Assembly (NCBI GenBank): GCA_947494695.1
Contig: CANLWB010000008.1
Span: 186,001-250,000 of the forward strand
Reading direction: 5' to 3'
From: an uncultured Flavobacteriaceae bacterium
Lineage (GTDB): Bacteria > Bacteroidota > Bacteroidia > Flavobacteriales > Flavobacteriaceae
Length of the DNA stretch: 64,000 nt
Shown here: positions 1-12,200 of the stretch, piece by piece
Position numbering within the stretch: position 1 is the stretch's first letter
Layout: the number at the start of each line of letters is the position of its first letter
Program-made: the position numbers and the translations under genes
The notes under the pieces: model-generated
What the model saw: only the letters and a program-made list of their open reading frames with translations
What the model was told of the DNA's origin: nothing
The model's database searches: none

Positions 1-656
1 ATCCCAAAGTTGATGAGGCCGGAGTAGGATGGATTTTGGCAGAAAGCTGGTGGCCATATCAGAGACCTTCATTTATTACCCCACCTTTTGCCGGTTATGT
101 TTCAGGACATTCAACCTACTCGAGAGCAGCTGCCGAAGTTTTAACCCGACTCACAGGCTCTGAGTTTTTTCCTGGTGGTGTAGGTGAATTTATTGCTAAA
201 AAAAATGAATTCCTTGTTTTTGAAGAAGGTCCTAGCCAGGATGTAATTTTACAATGGGCCACGTATCGAGACGCTTCAGACCAATGTAGCTTATCAAGAA
301 TTTGGGGTGGCATCCATCCCCCTGCAGATGATATTCCGGGAAGACGTATTGGAGAAAAAATTGGAAATAATGTGGTTGATTTTGCTCTACCCTATTTCTC
401 TGCCGCCGCCTCTCCTCTGCCTACAAATGACATGATTCTTTACCCCAATCCACTAGAAAATCAAGGAGAATTAACGATTTTAAATACAGAACCTGATAGT
501 ATATTTTATTTATTCGATCTTTTAGGAAGACGAGTTCCTACCTCTCAATATTTTACCGAAAACCGGGGAACTACAACCATTTCAATACAAGACGTATCAG
601 ATGGAATTTATATTTTAAAAGGTACTGATGCATCCTGGAAAATTATTATAAATTAA
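1..656 (+). CDS. Vanadium-dependent haloperoxidase / PAP2-type phosphatase, C-terminal part, with T9SS sorting domain (5'-partial)
   Basis: The reading frame is open to the left edge, so the TTG at 36 in the ORF track is not the real start and only the C-terminal part is present. The stretch SGHSTYSRAAAEV carries the acid-base His of vanadium haloperoxidases and related PAP2 phosphatases. GGIHPPADDIPGRR, about 80 residues later, carries the second conserved His that binds vanadate or phosphate in this fold. The last ~75 residues (from NDMILYPNPLENQGE to IYILKGTDASWKIIIN) form a type A T9SS sorting domain, so the product is exported through the type IX system and is cell-surface or secreted. 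Halide or phosphatase specificity cannot be told from this fragment. Confidence in the superfamily is high. Confidence 0.85.
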   Translation, partial: PKVDEAGVGWILAESWWPYQRPSFITPPFAGYVSGHSTYSRAAAEVLTRLTGSEFFPGGVGEFIAKKNEFLVFEEGPSQDVILQWATYRDASDQCSLSRIWGGIHPPADDIPGRRIGEKIGNNVVDFALPYFSAAASPLPTNDMILYPNPLENQGELTILNTEPDSIFYLFDLLGRRVPTSQYFTENRGTTTISIQDVSDGIYILKGTDASWKIIIN

Positions 657-1006
657 TTTAAATTTTAATAGATAACCGTTTTTATTTTGATTAAAGACCA
701 CGATTTGTCATGTTGATGGAGTGAAGTATGAACAGTGAGACCTCCCATGACCATGAGATTTCCTTGTCAATCGGCGGGTTTGATAAACCAGAACGTCTGA
801 TTGGTGTTTATGTGGAATACTATTCGCCATAGCCACAATAGATTCTACAGGAGTAGCAACTTAAAAGATACGGGACTCCATAGCCGATTAACAAGTATCA
901 ACATGAATAAACAGTTGTTTTTCAAAAAATTAATTTATTTTTTTGAATATAATTTACGTCAGAATTGACATTAACAAAAGACACGTAATGATCTGGGAAG
1001 ACATAG
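657..1006. other. Intergenic region, nothing recognised
   Basis: 350 bases between the haloperoxidase-like gene and the terminator of the DoxX operon. I see no ORF with coding character, no repeat and no clear promoter. Confidence 0.5.
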
Positions 1007-1036
1007 AAAAGGCGTTCAGATTATGCTCCAAACGCC
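1007..1036 (-). terminator. Rho-independent terminator of the ArsR-SRPBCC-DoxX operon
   Basis: Read on the minus strand, GGCGTT...AACGCC forms a 6-bp GC-rich stem followed by TTTT, 10 bases after the DoxX-like stop codon. Confidence 0.65.
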
Positions 1037-1046
1037 CAATGTATTA

Positions 1047-1433
1047 TCACAAATTGTTAGTCTCTTTTATTTTCTTTTCAGTTTTGTTTTCCCAGCAGAT
1101 GTAGGATGTTAAAAGTAAAATTAAAGCTATGGGAGGGGAAAAGTAATCTGGAACCGGAGCATTAATTTCGGCTAGCATAGCTAATAAGAACAGAAAGAAA
1201 AACCCCAGATAAGCATACACCTTTAGTAATTGCGATTTATTTGTCCAAATAGCAATCAGCCCAAGGGCTTTCGCTATCATTAATGGAGTAATTAGGTATG
1301 TTGGAAAACCGATTGCAGAAAATCTTTTTGCAAATTCGGGATTGAATATACTATTTCCAATTGTCGCAATCATCATTAACGTGAGCAAACTAGTTGCAAC
1401 CAGATAGACATAATTTTTGGATTTAGTACGCAT
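1047..1433 (-). CDS. DoxX-like integral membrane protein
   Basis: 128 aa with four hydrophobic segments (about residues 8-27, 45-63, 69-88 and 95-112), the layout of small DoxX/DoxX_2-type membrane proteins. Its biochemical role is not established. It lies 3 bp downstream of an SRPBCC gene and is the last gene of a three-gene unit that starts with an ArsR-type repressor. This trio (ArsR HTH, AHSA1/SRPBCC, DoxX-like) recurs in Bacteroidota, which supports co-regulation. The family call rests on topology and context rather than on a catalytic motif. Confidence 0.7.
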   Translation of the reverse strand: MRTKSKNYVYLVATSLLTLMMIATIGNSIFNPEFAKRFSAIGFPTYLITPLMIAKALGLIAIWTNKSQLLKVYAYLGFFFLFLLAMLAEINAPVPDYFSPPIALILLLTSYICWENKTEKKIKETNNL

Positions 1434-1436
1434 AGT

Positions 1437-1892
1437 TTATTTGTTTAATGTTTCAAGTAACTTTGCTAATCTTTCAAAAGCACCTCCCCAACCATTGTAA
1501 AGACCCATTTCTTCTTGTTGTTTACGATATTCGACAGTAGCGTGAATGACATTAAACTTGAATTTTGTTTTTTCACCATCAGCTTCAAAAAAGGTTTGCA
1601 ATTCAACATTTTCGGTCATAGGTTTAAAATCGGCCGTAGTGACAATTTTCTTCAGTTCAATAATTTCCTGATATATCCCTTCTGAAATGAATTCATTTCC
1701 ATCTGGCATAAGCATGGTGTATTTCCATCTCCCGCCAACTTTAAATTCGTGCTCTAGAACCTTTATATCCATTCCTGCAGGCGCCCACCATTTTAAAATG
1801 TGCTCTGGTTGAGTCCAGGCCTCCCAAACCAACTCTATTGGTGCGTTAAATGTTTTTTCAATGGTTACCGTTCTGTTTGTTAAATCACTCAT
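1437..1892 (-). CDS. SRPBCC (AHSA1/START-like) domain protein
   Basis: The ORF track starts at 1934, but I prefer the Met at 1892 (MSDLTNRTVTIEKTF), giving about 151 aa. That start overlaps the end of the ArsR gene by 8 bp, which suggests translational coupling. The body matches the activator-of-Hsp90-homologue-1 type of SRPBCC domain: an N-terminal strand TVTIEKTFNAPIELVWEAWT, then PEHILKWWAPAGM, and a C-terminal helix NGWGGAFERLAKLLETLNK. These proteins have a hydrophobic ligand cavity and their ligands are mostly unknown. It sits between the repressor gene and the DoxX-like gene, and is probably controlled by the palindromes in front of the repressor. Confidence 0.85.
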   Translation of the reverse strand: MSDLTNRTVTIEKTFNAPIELVWEAWTQPEHILKWWAPAGMDIKVLEHEFKVGGRWKYTMLMPDGNEFISEGIYQEIIELKKIVTTADFKPMTENVELQTFFEADGEKTKFKFNVIHATVEYRKQQEEMGLYNGWGGAFERLAKLLETLNK

Positions 1893-2214
1893 TTTTATCT
1901 TTTTTTGTTTGTAATTCATTAATATAATTTTCAAAGGAATCTATTCTGGCTTCCCATAATTCATTGTACTGTTTTATCCATAAAAATGCAGGAACTAGTT
2001 TTTCTGGTTGAATTAGGCATAGCCGTTCTCTTCCAATTTGATTGTACTTAATTAGTTCACATTCATATAAAATTTTCAAATGCTTTGATATAGCAGGTCT
2101 ACTAATATCAAACTTATTTGCAACTTCATTTATAGTTAATTCTTGAGTTGATAATAATTGAATAATATCTCGTCTAATCGGGTCGGCAATTGCCTGAAAA
2201 ACATCTCTTCTCAT
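1885..2214 (-). CDS. ArsR/SmtB-family winged-helix repressor
   Basis: 109 aa. RRDVFQAIADPIRRDIIQLL is the typical ArsR N-terminal helix, and ELTINEVANKFDISRPAISKHLKIL is the helix-turn-helix. GRERLCLIQPEKL is the beta-wing. No metal-binding Cys cluster (ELCVCDL type) is visible, so it probably belongs to the non-metal subgroup that is coupled to SRPBCC genes. Two near-identical palindromes lie immediately upstream of the start codon and are the likely operator, implying autoregulation of this three-gene operon. Confidence 0.9.
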   Translation of the reverse strand: MRRDVFQAIADPIRRDIIQLLSTQELTINEVANKFDISRPAISKHLKILYECELIKYNQIGRERLCLIQPEKLVPAFLWIKQYNELWEARIDSFENYINELQTKKDKNE

Positions 2215-2220
2215 AACTTA

Positions 2221-2264
2221 CGTAACTATTCGGTTACGAATATATACGTAATCGTTTAGTTACG
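2221..2264 (-). promoter_or_regulatory. Tandem palindromic operators of the ArsR operon
   Basis: Two 18-bp palindromes, CGTAACTATTCGGTTACG (2221-2238) and CGTAATCGTTTAGTTACG (2247-2264), share the arms CGTAA(C/T) and GTTACG and start 26 bp apart. They begin 6 bp upstream of the ArsR start codon, the expected place for binding sites of a dimeric autorepressor. Confidence 0.7.
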
Positions 2265-2649
2265 CAAATTTTTATCAGTAAAAATTTCAATAGTATGTTT
2301 TCACCATGCTCATGGACAATGAAAAATAAGGGGTTCCGGTACGGGGTATGACTCCTTATATCTATTAGATTTATTAGAAAAACAGGTTTCCTTAACCATA
2401 AGTTTAGTTAGAATATTCAAATAATAGCGAAAGAATCTCTTATGGTTATGACCAATAGCACTCCATATGAATACGAATCAGGCTTTCCAGTCTGTTGAAT
2501 CTATAGGTAAACCATTATAATATTGATGAAATTTATGTATTCGTGGCTTCATGTAGACGACTTTTCAATATTTAAAATATAATCGTGACCCATATGACTT
2601 AAATTCAAGAAATTAAATAGCGTTCAAAAAATGTGAGTATACACGTGAG
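2265..2649. other. Intergenic region, nothing recognised
   Basis: About 385 bases upstream of the ArsR operon and downstream of the methyltransferase gene. It presumably includes the distal part of the ArsR promoter. No convincing ORF or repeat is visible. The + strand ORF at 2633-3022 is the shadow of the methyltransferase. Confidence 0.5.
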
Positions 2650-3324
2650 CTACTTAACATATAGTGTCGTTACTATAATCCCTTTGTTATCATTTAAAAC
2701 AGTAGACGTAAGCTGCTTTTCTTCCTTTATCTTAAAATTAAATGGTGGCGTCAAAACACTTAAACCGCTTTGTTTTTTTAATCTAATGCCTTGTCCAGAA
2801 ATGATGTCTTTATTCGGAACAAAATCTCCCTGGGGTACATGTTCTGTTAAAACAATATACTTAAAACCGTCTAGTTTATTTAAAATACTTTGGACTTCTG
2901 CATTTGACAAATGTTGTAAGACCTGTCGCAATAAAGCACAATCTCCAGAAGGGAAATCATCGATTGCGATATCCAAACAATGGAATTCTAAACGCTCTTC
3001 TTTAAACTTCTGCGCATTATAGGCAATAAGCGGCTTTACAACATCTACAGCAATGTACTTCTTGGTATGCTTTACCAGTTCTCTACCGACGTTAAAATCA
3101 CCACAGCCCAAATCGCAAACTACGAGTGGGTTTTCAAAAGACGTCAAAAAAGATATGACGGCATCTAAGTACGGTCCAACGATTTCTGGGTTATGAGAAC
3201 CTTCTCCTGAATAAAACTTAGATTTATTAGCACCCCAAAGCTTCATTTCATAAACCTGCTCCATCGCATCTCTTGTTGGCCAGGGTGCCTTTACTCCTTT
3301 ACTACTATGCTGTTTCTTCTTCAT
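2650..3324 (-). CDS. Class I SAM-dependent methyltransferase
   Basis: 224 aa. Motif I of the Rossmann-like SAM-binding fold is at residues 68-80 (VVCDLGCGDFNVG). The acidic end of strand 2 follows (KYIAVDVV), then LEFHCLDIAIDDFP as motif II/III and ALLRQVLQHLSNAEV as the post-motif region. The N-terminus (MKKKQHSSKGVKAPWP) has no signal peptide, so the enzyme is cytoplasmic. The substrate is unknown. It stands alone between the ArsR operon and the PUL and shows no link to either. Confidence 0.85.
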   Translation of the reverse strand: MKKKQHSSKGVKAPWPTRDAMEQVYEMKLWGANKSKFYSGEGSHNPEIVGPYLDAVISFLTSFENPLVVCDLGCGDFNVGRELVKHTKKYIAVDVVKPLIAYNAQKFKEERLEFHCLDIAIDDFPSGDCALLRQVLQHLSNAEVQSILNKLDGFKYIVLTEHVPQGDFVPNKDIISGQGIRLKKQSGLSVLTPPFNFKIKEEKQLTSTVLNDNKGIIVTTLYVK

Positions 3325-3418
3325 AACATTTAATCACCTGTACGAGCTGCAAAACACAGGATCAAATACATTTAAAAGAACCCGATGTGCATTTAGCGTT
3401 TAAAATAATGAGTTGAGC

Positions 3419-3473
3419 GTCCATTCGAGTGATCTCGATACGAGCCCGATGTATCGACATCACTCGAACGGAC
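3419..3473. repeat. Long near-perfect palindrome (REP-like hairpin)
   Basis: The arms TTCGAGTGATCTCGATAC (3424-3441) and GTATCGACATCACTCGAA (3451-3468) pair at 17 of 18 positions around a 9-base loop, and GTCC/GGAC extends the stem outwards. It lies in the non-coding stretch between the methyltransferase and the PUL and has no T-run, so it looks like a dispersed palindromic element rather than a terminator. Confidence 0.6.
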
Positions 3474-3571
3474 ATAATTTTATCCAAATGCACAACGAAT
3501 TAAAAGATATTAAACAAACGTACAAATTATATTTAGGTCGCTATTATAAAAGTTTAAATCACTTCAAAATC

Positions 3572-3601
3572 AAAAAACCACTTGAATAGGGATTCAAGTG
3601 G
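3572..3601 (-). terminator. Rho-independent terminator of the leftward GH2 operon
   Basis: CCACTTGAAT (3578-3587) and ATTCAAGTGG (3592-3601) form a perfect 10-bp stem with a 4-base loop, followed on the minus strand by TTTTTTG. It lies about 77 bp past the stop of the GH2 gene. Confidence 0.8.
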
Positions 3602-3677
3602 CCTTTGTCAACACTTCCAACCATAACTAGTAGAGAGAAGCACATTCGTCTTAACGACGAATATTCTATATTATACT

Positions 3678-6947
<3,270 letters not shown>

Positions 6948-6962
6948 TTAATTTATATTTAG

Positions 6963-7376
6963 TTATTTCATCATTATTTTAATGACCCCATTAGCCCCTC
7001 TAGACCCATATGATGAAAGAGAACCGGCATCTTTTAGCACTTCAATGCTTTTTACTTGAGTGGGATCTATAGAATTAACCACTGTAGCGTAGCCGCCCTG
7101 AATGATTTGTTCGTCAAGAATGAATAAAGGATCATTAGAACTTACAAGCGATCCACTGCCTCCTCTTACCCGTATCACGGCATTTGCTCCTTTACCTCTT
7201 ACATGTACCCCCGGAATTCTTCTTAACATATCGGAAAGATATACATCAACCCCAGAATTTCTCAAAACCGTATTATCGGTTTTTGCTGACTGTACATTAG
7301 ATGCCTCCTTACTGGACTGACAACCCACTGTGATAATAAAAACTAAAATTAGAACTCTAAAGACAATGCTTCTCAT
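6963..7376 (-). CDS. Stand-alone TonB-receptor plug-domain lipoprotein
   Basis: 137 aa. A lipobox (FIITVGC, Cys19) marks it as a lipoprotein. The rest is essentially one TonB-dependent-receptor plug domain: VYLSDMLRRIPGVHVRGKG, then VRGGSGSLVSSNDPLFILD, then VKSIEVLKDAGSLSSYGSRGANGVIKI. This is the same core motif as in the SusC plug at about 9930-10020 (EILKDASATAIYGSRGANGVI), but no beta-barrel follows. Such isolated plugs occur in Bacteroidota and their function is not established. It sits 13 bp after the sulfatase and 24 bp before GH2, so it is co-transcribed with catabolic enzymes. A truncated receptor is unlikely because the frame is intact and the gene has its own signal. Confidence 0.8.
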   Translation of the reverse strand: MRSIVFRVLILVFIITVGCQSSKEASNVQSAKTDNTVLRNSGVDVYLSDMLRRIPGVHVRGKGANAVIRVRGGSGSLVSSNDPLFILDEQIIQGGYATVVNSIDPTQVKSIEVLKDAGSLSSYGSRGANGVIKIMMK

Positions 7377-7389
7377 AACCTTCTTTGTT

Positions 7390-8934
7390 TTATAATAATT
7401 CGTAAATACTTTCTAAATCAAGGGGATCTCCCATGTCTTTTTGCAACGCCATCAAATCTTTAAATAGCAGTTTTACTTTCTCTTTATGTGATGGTGTATT
7501 TGCAATATCATTCATTTCTTCAGGGTCCTTGTTTAAATCAAACAACAACACCTTTTTTATTGCCGGATACACTAACAACTTGAAACCATCTTTTCTTATC
7601 ATACGTTGCACGTCCAAATACGCACCATATATGGAAGGGTAGTGACTTTTATCTGCTTCTCCTTTTGCTATATCTAAAAAGCTATTAAACTCGACATAGT
7701 TTGGTTTTTCTACCCCGGCTATATCCAGTGAAGTTGCCATAACATCTTGTAGATACACATCGGCATCTGTCTTTTTACCTTTAGGAATGTTTGGACCTGC
7801 CACAATAAGCGGCGGGCGAATACTGTGATCAAATAACGTTTGTTTTCCTAGTAATCCATGTCTTCCCATAGCTAACCCGTGATCGGAAGTTAAAAAAACA
7901 TAGGTATTATCCATTTTCCCCGATGCTTTTAAGGCATCAATTATTAAACCAATTTGTTTATCTACATGCGTTATACTGGCATAATATTCCTGTTTATGCA
8001 CCTTAATAGCATATTCTGTTCTTGGGAATGGAGCCAAGGCCTCGTCCCTTAGATTGTTACCATTAGCAATATCTTTCCTATATGGATACTCTGGCAAAAA
8101 ACTCTTCGGAACACTAATATTTTCCAATGGATACATATCGACAAACTCCTTTGGTGCTTGTCTCGGATCATGCGGAGCATTAAATGCTAAATACATGAAA
8201 AACGGGTCATCCTGGCTTTTAGCGTCATTTATAAAATTTAAAGCATCATCTTTAACAACTTCGCTCCAATGCTTTCCTCCCTTCCAAAAGCCTCCTTTAG
8301 AGGTATCGAAAGGTGACCATGTCGTATCATTTTTACTCTTCGGGCGATTATAGCCATTTGGCATAATATCTTCTGTATTTGCATGTTCTAATTTCGATAA
8401 GGAATCGAATTTAGCTTTCATAGACGAGTGATCCCAAGCATCTCCAGGCATTCCCGGCCGAATATGAACGGTATTATTAAACAACGTTTTTGCTGGTGCA
8501 TCAACATGCCATTTTCCAGTCATGTATGTTTTATACCCCTGAGATTCCATAAGTTTGGGCCAGCTTTTTTGAAAACTCGCCGAGTCTCCTTTAACCCAAT
8601 TTTGTCTAAACTCATTGGCCCTCCACACAAATCTACCTGAAACAATCATGGCTCTGGAAGCAGCGCAAACAGCTCCATTCCAAGCTCCCATATTGTAAGC
8701 ATGTGTAAATGTCGTTCCTTCATTTACCAATTTATCCAAAGCAGGCGTAACAATTTCGTTATTACCCAATGCATGAATACTAGAATAGGTTTGGTCGTCG
8801 GTAAAGATAAAAACAATGTTAGGCTTCTCTGTTTTAGGCTCCTTTTTCTCAGAATTACATGACAGGAAAAGTACCACAAATGGTATAAGATAATATTTGA
8901 TCACGGATAAAATTTTTTTAAAAAAACTCATCAA
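7390..8934 (-). CDS. Type I (S1 family) sulfatase, lipoprotein
   Basis: 514 aa. The N-terminal hydrophobic segment ends in a lipobox (VVLFLSCNS, Cys26). The sulfatase fold is clear: PNIVFIFTDDQ (metal-binding Asp pair), the maturation motif C90-A-A-S-R94 whose Cys becomes formylglycine, GKWHVDAPA, the catalytic-site stretch VFLTSDHGLAMGRHGLLGKQ, and a C-terminal PxxxxxLFDLNKDPEEMNDIA. The enzyme would remove sulfate esters from sugar units. It opens the leftward operon with the plug lipoprotein and GH2 and is divergent from SusC. A 21-bp-spaced regulatory repeat lies directly upstream. Confidence 0.93.
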   Translation of the reverse strand: MMSFFKKILSVIKYYLIPFVVLFLSCNSEKKEPKTEKPNIVFIFTDDQTYSSIHALGNNEIVTPALDKLVNEGTTFTHAYNMGAWNGAVCAASRAMIVSGRFVWRANEFRQNWVKGDSASFQKSWPKLMESQGYKTYMTGKWHVDAPAKTLFNNTVHIRPGMPGDAWDHSSMKAKFDSLSKLEHANTEDIMPNGYNRPKSKNDTTWSPFDTSKGGFWKGGKHWSEVVKDDALNFINDAKSQDDPFFMYLAFNAPHDPRQAPKEFVDMYPLENISVPKSFLPEYPYRKDIANGNNLRDEALAPFPRTEYAIKVHKQEYYASITHVDKQIGLIIDALKASGKMDNTYVFLTSDHGLAMGRHGLLGKQTLFDHSIRPPLIVAGPNIPKGKKTDADVYLQDVMATSLDIAGVEKPNYVEFNSFLDIAKGEADKSHYPSIYGAYLDVQRMIRKDGFKLLVYPAIKKVLLFDLNKDPEEMNDIANTPSHKEKVKLLFKDLMALQKDMGDPLDLESIYELL

Positions 8935-8965
8935 AGATTAACAAATTAAATGTGATTCATTAGCA

Positions 8966-8992
8966 CAAATGAACCAATAAGGAGTACAAATG
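8966..8992 (-). promoter_or_regulatory. PUL regulatory direct repeat, site 1 (sulfatase-plug-GH2 operon)
   Basis: On the minus strand the sequence is CATTTGTAC...CATTTGTGC with the two half-sites exactly 21 bp apart. The proximal end is 31 bp upstream of the sulfatase start. The same half-sites and spacing recur at sites 2-6. Confidence 0.6.
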
Positions 8993-9191
8993 TTCAATAA
9001 GCAAAAAAAAGACACCTCATATACATTTCTATCCAAAAGAGATAATTTTCATCTTTTAGACAATTTTATAATTTACATAAATTATTTATAATCACCCATT
9101 TATTCACCTTTTAGACAAACAACCACTATAGCTGTTCAAGACTTCAATTAATGCGTAAAATACTACAAAACAGTGTTATACAGGAATAAAT

Positions 9192-9218
9192 CATTTGTAT
9201 TCTGAATTTAAACATATG
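9192..9218 (+). promoter_or_regulatory. PUL regulatory direct repeat, site 2 (susC operon)
   Basis: CATTTGTAT at 9192 and CATATGTTG at 9213 are exactly 21 bp apart and end 60 bp before the SusC start codon. A third CATTTGTGA half-site lies at 9247. The rest of the 344-bp divergent region (8935-9278) is AT-rich with no ORF. Confidence 0.65.
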
Positions 9219-9278
9219 TTGTCATCTATTAAGTATCAAATAACAACATTTGTGATACTAATTTAAATCGAAAACAAT

Positions 9279-12200
9279 ATGAAGCTTAATTTACATTTTC
9301 ATTGGCGATTAAAATCACTACTCGTAATTTTAATTAGCCTTATGACAATTGGAGCTGCTCAAGCTCAGTCACAAACCATTAAGGGGGTCATTAGTTCGGC
9401 AGGAGAACCCCTAATTGGTGCTAACGTGATTATTAAAGGCACCTCCCAAGGTGCGGTTACCGATTTTGACGGTAACTACTCAATACGTGCTAAAGCCGGT
9501 GATGTTTTGGTATTTACCTACATAGGCTATGTAGACAAAGAGGTTACTGTTGGAACCAGCCCAACAATAAACGTATCTCTTGTTGAGAATGTTTCCAAAC
9601 TCGATGACGTGGTTATCATTGGTTATGGAAGCGTTAAAAGAAAAGATTTAACAGGTTCGGTAGTTTCCCTTAAAGCTGCTGACCTTGACAAAGTAAAGCC
9701 GGTTTCCTTTGAAGGAACACTTGCCGCGAAAGCTTCGGGGGTACAAGTTGTAAGTTCTCAAGGTGGTCCGGGAGCAGGTTTTAAAATTCGTGTTCGTGGT
9801 GGTACATCAATTACTGCAAATAGCGACCCTCTTTACGTTATCGATGGTTTTGCTATTGATGGTGGACCAACCAGCACAGCTTTAGGACTTGGTAACAGTA
9901 ATACCAGTCCATTAGCTGCTATCGACCCAAGTAACATCGAGTCTATAGAAATCTTAAAAGATGCATCTGCAACCGCTATTTATGGTTCAAGAGGTGCCAA
10001 TGGTGTTATTATCATTACAACGAAAAGAGGAAAAAAGGGTAGAGCAAATCTAAACTTCGACATGTGGACAAGTTTCTCTACAATTTCAAACAAAATAGAT
10101 TTATTAACAGCTCAAGAATTCGTAGACTACAGATTGGAGTATACGCCTTGGGATCCGGCCAATCCTAGTGGTCAATTTGTTGGAGCCTACAGAGACCCGT
10201 TTGGCAATCCGTTAGACTTAAACGATCCACGTGTTGTTCTTACAGACTGGCAAGATGAAATTACAAGAGTTGCCATTAGCAACAACTACAAACTATCTGC
10301 TACTGGTGGATCTGATAACAGTTCTTATTCTGCTTCCTTCTCTTACTTAGATCAGGAGGGTATCATAAAAACTTCAAATTTTGAAAGATACAGTGCGAAT
10401 TTAAGATTAGATCAAAACATTTCTTCTAAATTAAAGGCTGGAGTAAATGCAAACGTTGGATTTACTCAAAACTCAGGAGTTATTTCTGCCGCTAATGAGA
10501 ATGCAAACGGTAGATCGGGAATTATTACAAATTCTATTCTATTTAGTCCGGTTCAAGGAATCACGCAATATGATGATGCTGAATACGACGAAAACGGACG
10601 TTTAATATCACTTAGATCCGGAGACGTTATCAACCCTACTTTAGGATTAGAAAATGACATCAACAGAGGAAAATCCTATAATATGTATGGTAATGCATAC
10701 CTACAATATCAAATTACACCTGGCCTATCATTTAAGAGTTCTATTCGCCTTAACATGTATGGCAATAAAGGACAACGCTATTTCTCTGAAAAATTTGGTT
10801 GGGGTAGATCTGCCAATGGTAGAGCATTTGTTGGTACGTCATTTGGTAAAGGTTTAACAACAGAGCAAAACTTAAATTTCAGAAAGTCTTTTGGACAGCA
10901 TTCTATTAATGTTACTGCGGTATACGAACAACAGGAAACGTCTTTTGAAAACGTTATAAGTTCTGCAACAGGCTTTAATATTCCTGGCGTTAATCTTGAT
11001 TTATTACAATCTGCAGAAGTTACATTACCAACGCGATCAACCTTTTCTCCAAGCTTCTTAAAATCGTATTTAGCCAGAATTCAGTATGATTTTTCAGATA
11101 AATGGGTACTAAACTTAAGTGGTCGTTACGACGGTTCGTCTAAATTTGCTTCGAACAAAAAATGGGCGTTCTTCCCATCTGCAGGTTTAGCCTGGAAAGT
11201 ATCGAATGAGAAATTCTTACAAAACAACAACACCATAAGCAACTTAAAACTAAAAGCAAGTTATGGTGAAACTGGTAACCAAGGTATTGGCACCTTTGGG
11301 TCTATATCTCAAACCCAATTATCAAATGCCATCTTTGGAGGTAACCTTACAACCGGTGCTGCTATAAATACTTTGGACAATGCAGATTTAACATGGGAGA
11401 CAACAGCTCAATTAGATGCCGGTTTTTCTCTTGGATTATTCAACAACAGGGTGTCTATCGAAGCAGGTTACTACAATAAAGAAACAACAGACCTATTATT
11501 ATTAGTTCCTGTTCCTTCAAGTTCGGGATTTGAGACGGCACTAAAAAATATTGGTTCCATGACTAATAAAGGTTTTGAATTTGCCCTAAATACAGTAAAT
11601 ATCGATACTGAGAATTTCACCTGGACTTCTAATTTTAATATTAGTTTCAATAAAAACGAAATTACGAACTTGGGTGATGCCAATGAGTTTTTTGTAACAT
11701 CCATTGGAGACAACCAAATTACTAACGATTACATTGTTCGAGTTGGAGAGCCTTTAGGTTCTGTATACGGTATTGAAGTTGATGGTGTTTATAACTATGC
11801 AGACTTCCCTGCGTTCGACGGGTTAAGTGATATGGAAGCTGCTTCAAAAATGAGACAAGATGCCGAAGATCAAGGTATTCCTTATTATGATCTTGTGTAC
11901 ACCTTAAGAGATGGTGTAGTGACCTCTTCTGGGGTGTCAGATTTAGACAGCTACAGACCTGGTATGCCTAGATTTGTAGATCAAAATGGTGATGGCCATG
12001 TTAATTCCGACGACAGAACCATTATTGGTAAAACCGTTCCAGAGCACTTTGGAGGTTTCACTAACAATTTAACCTATAAAAACTTCGATCTATCCATATT
12101 GGCTCAGTGGTCTTATGGAAACGATGTTTACAATAAAAACAGAAATAAAGGTGAAGCTACGGCCATTCCTTTCTTTAATAAGTATTCGACTATAGCCGAT

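Noticed and set aside
2633-3022. 129-aa ORF on the + strand
   Set aside because: It overlaps the methyltransferase gene on the other strand and is its antisense shadow. It has no coding signature of its own.
9247-9252. Third CATTTG half-site before susC
   Set aside because: It is not at 21-bp phase with the main pair, so I did not count it as a separate regulatory site.
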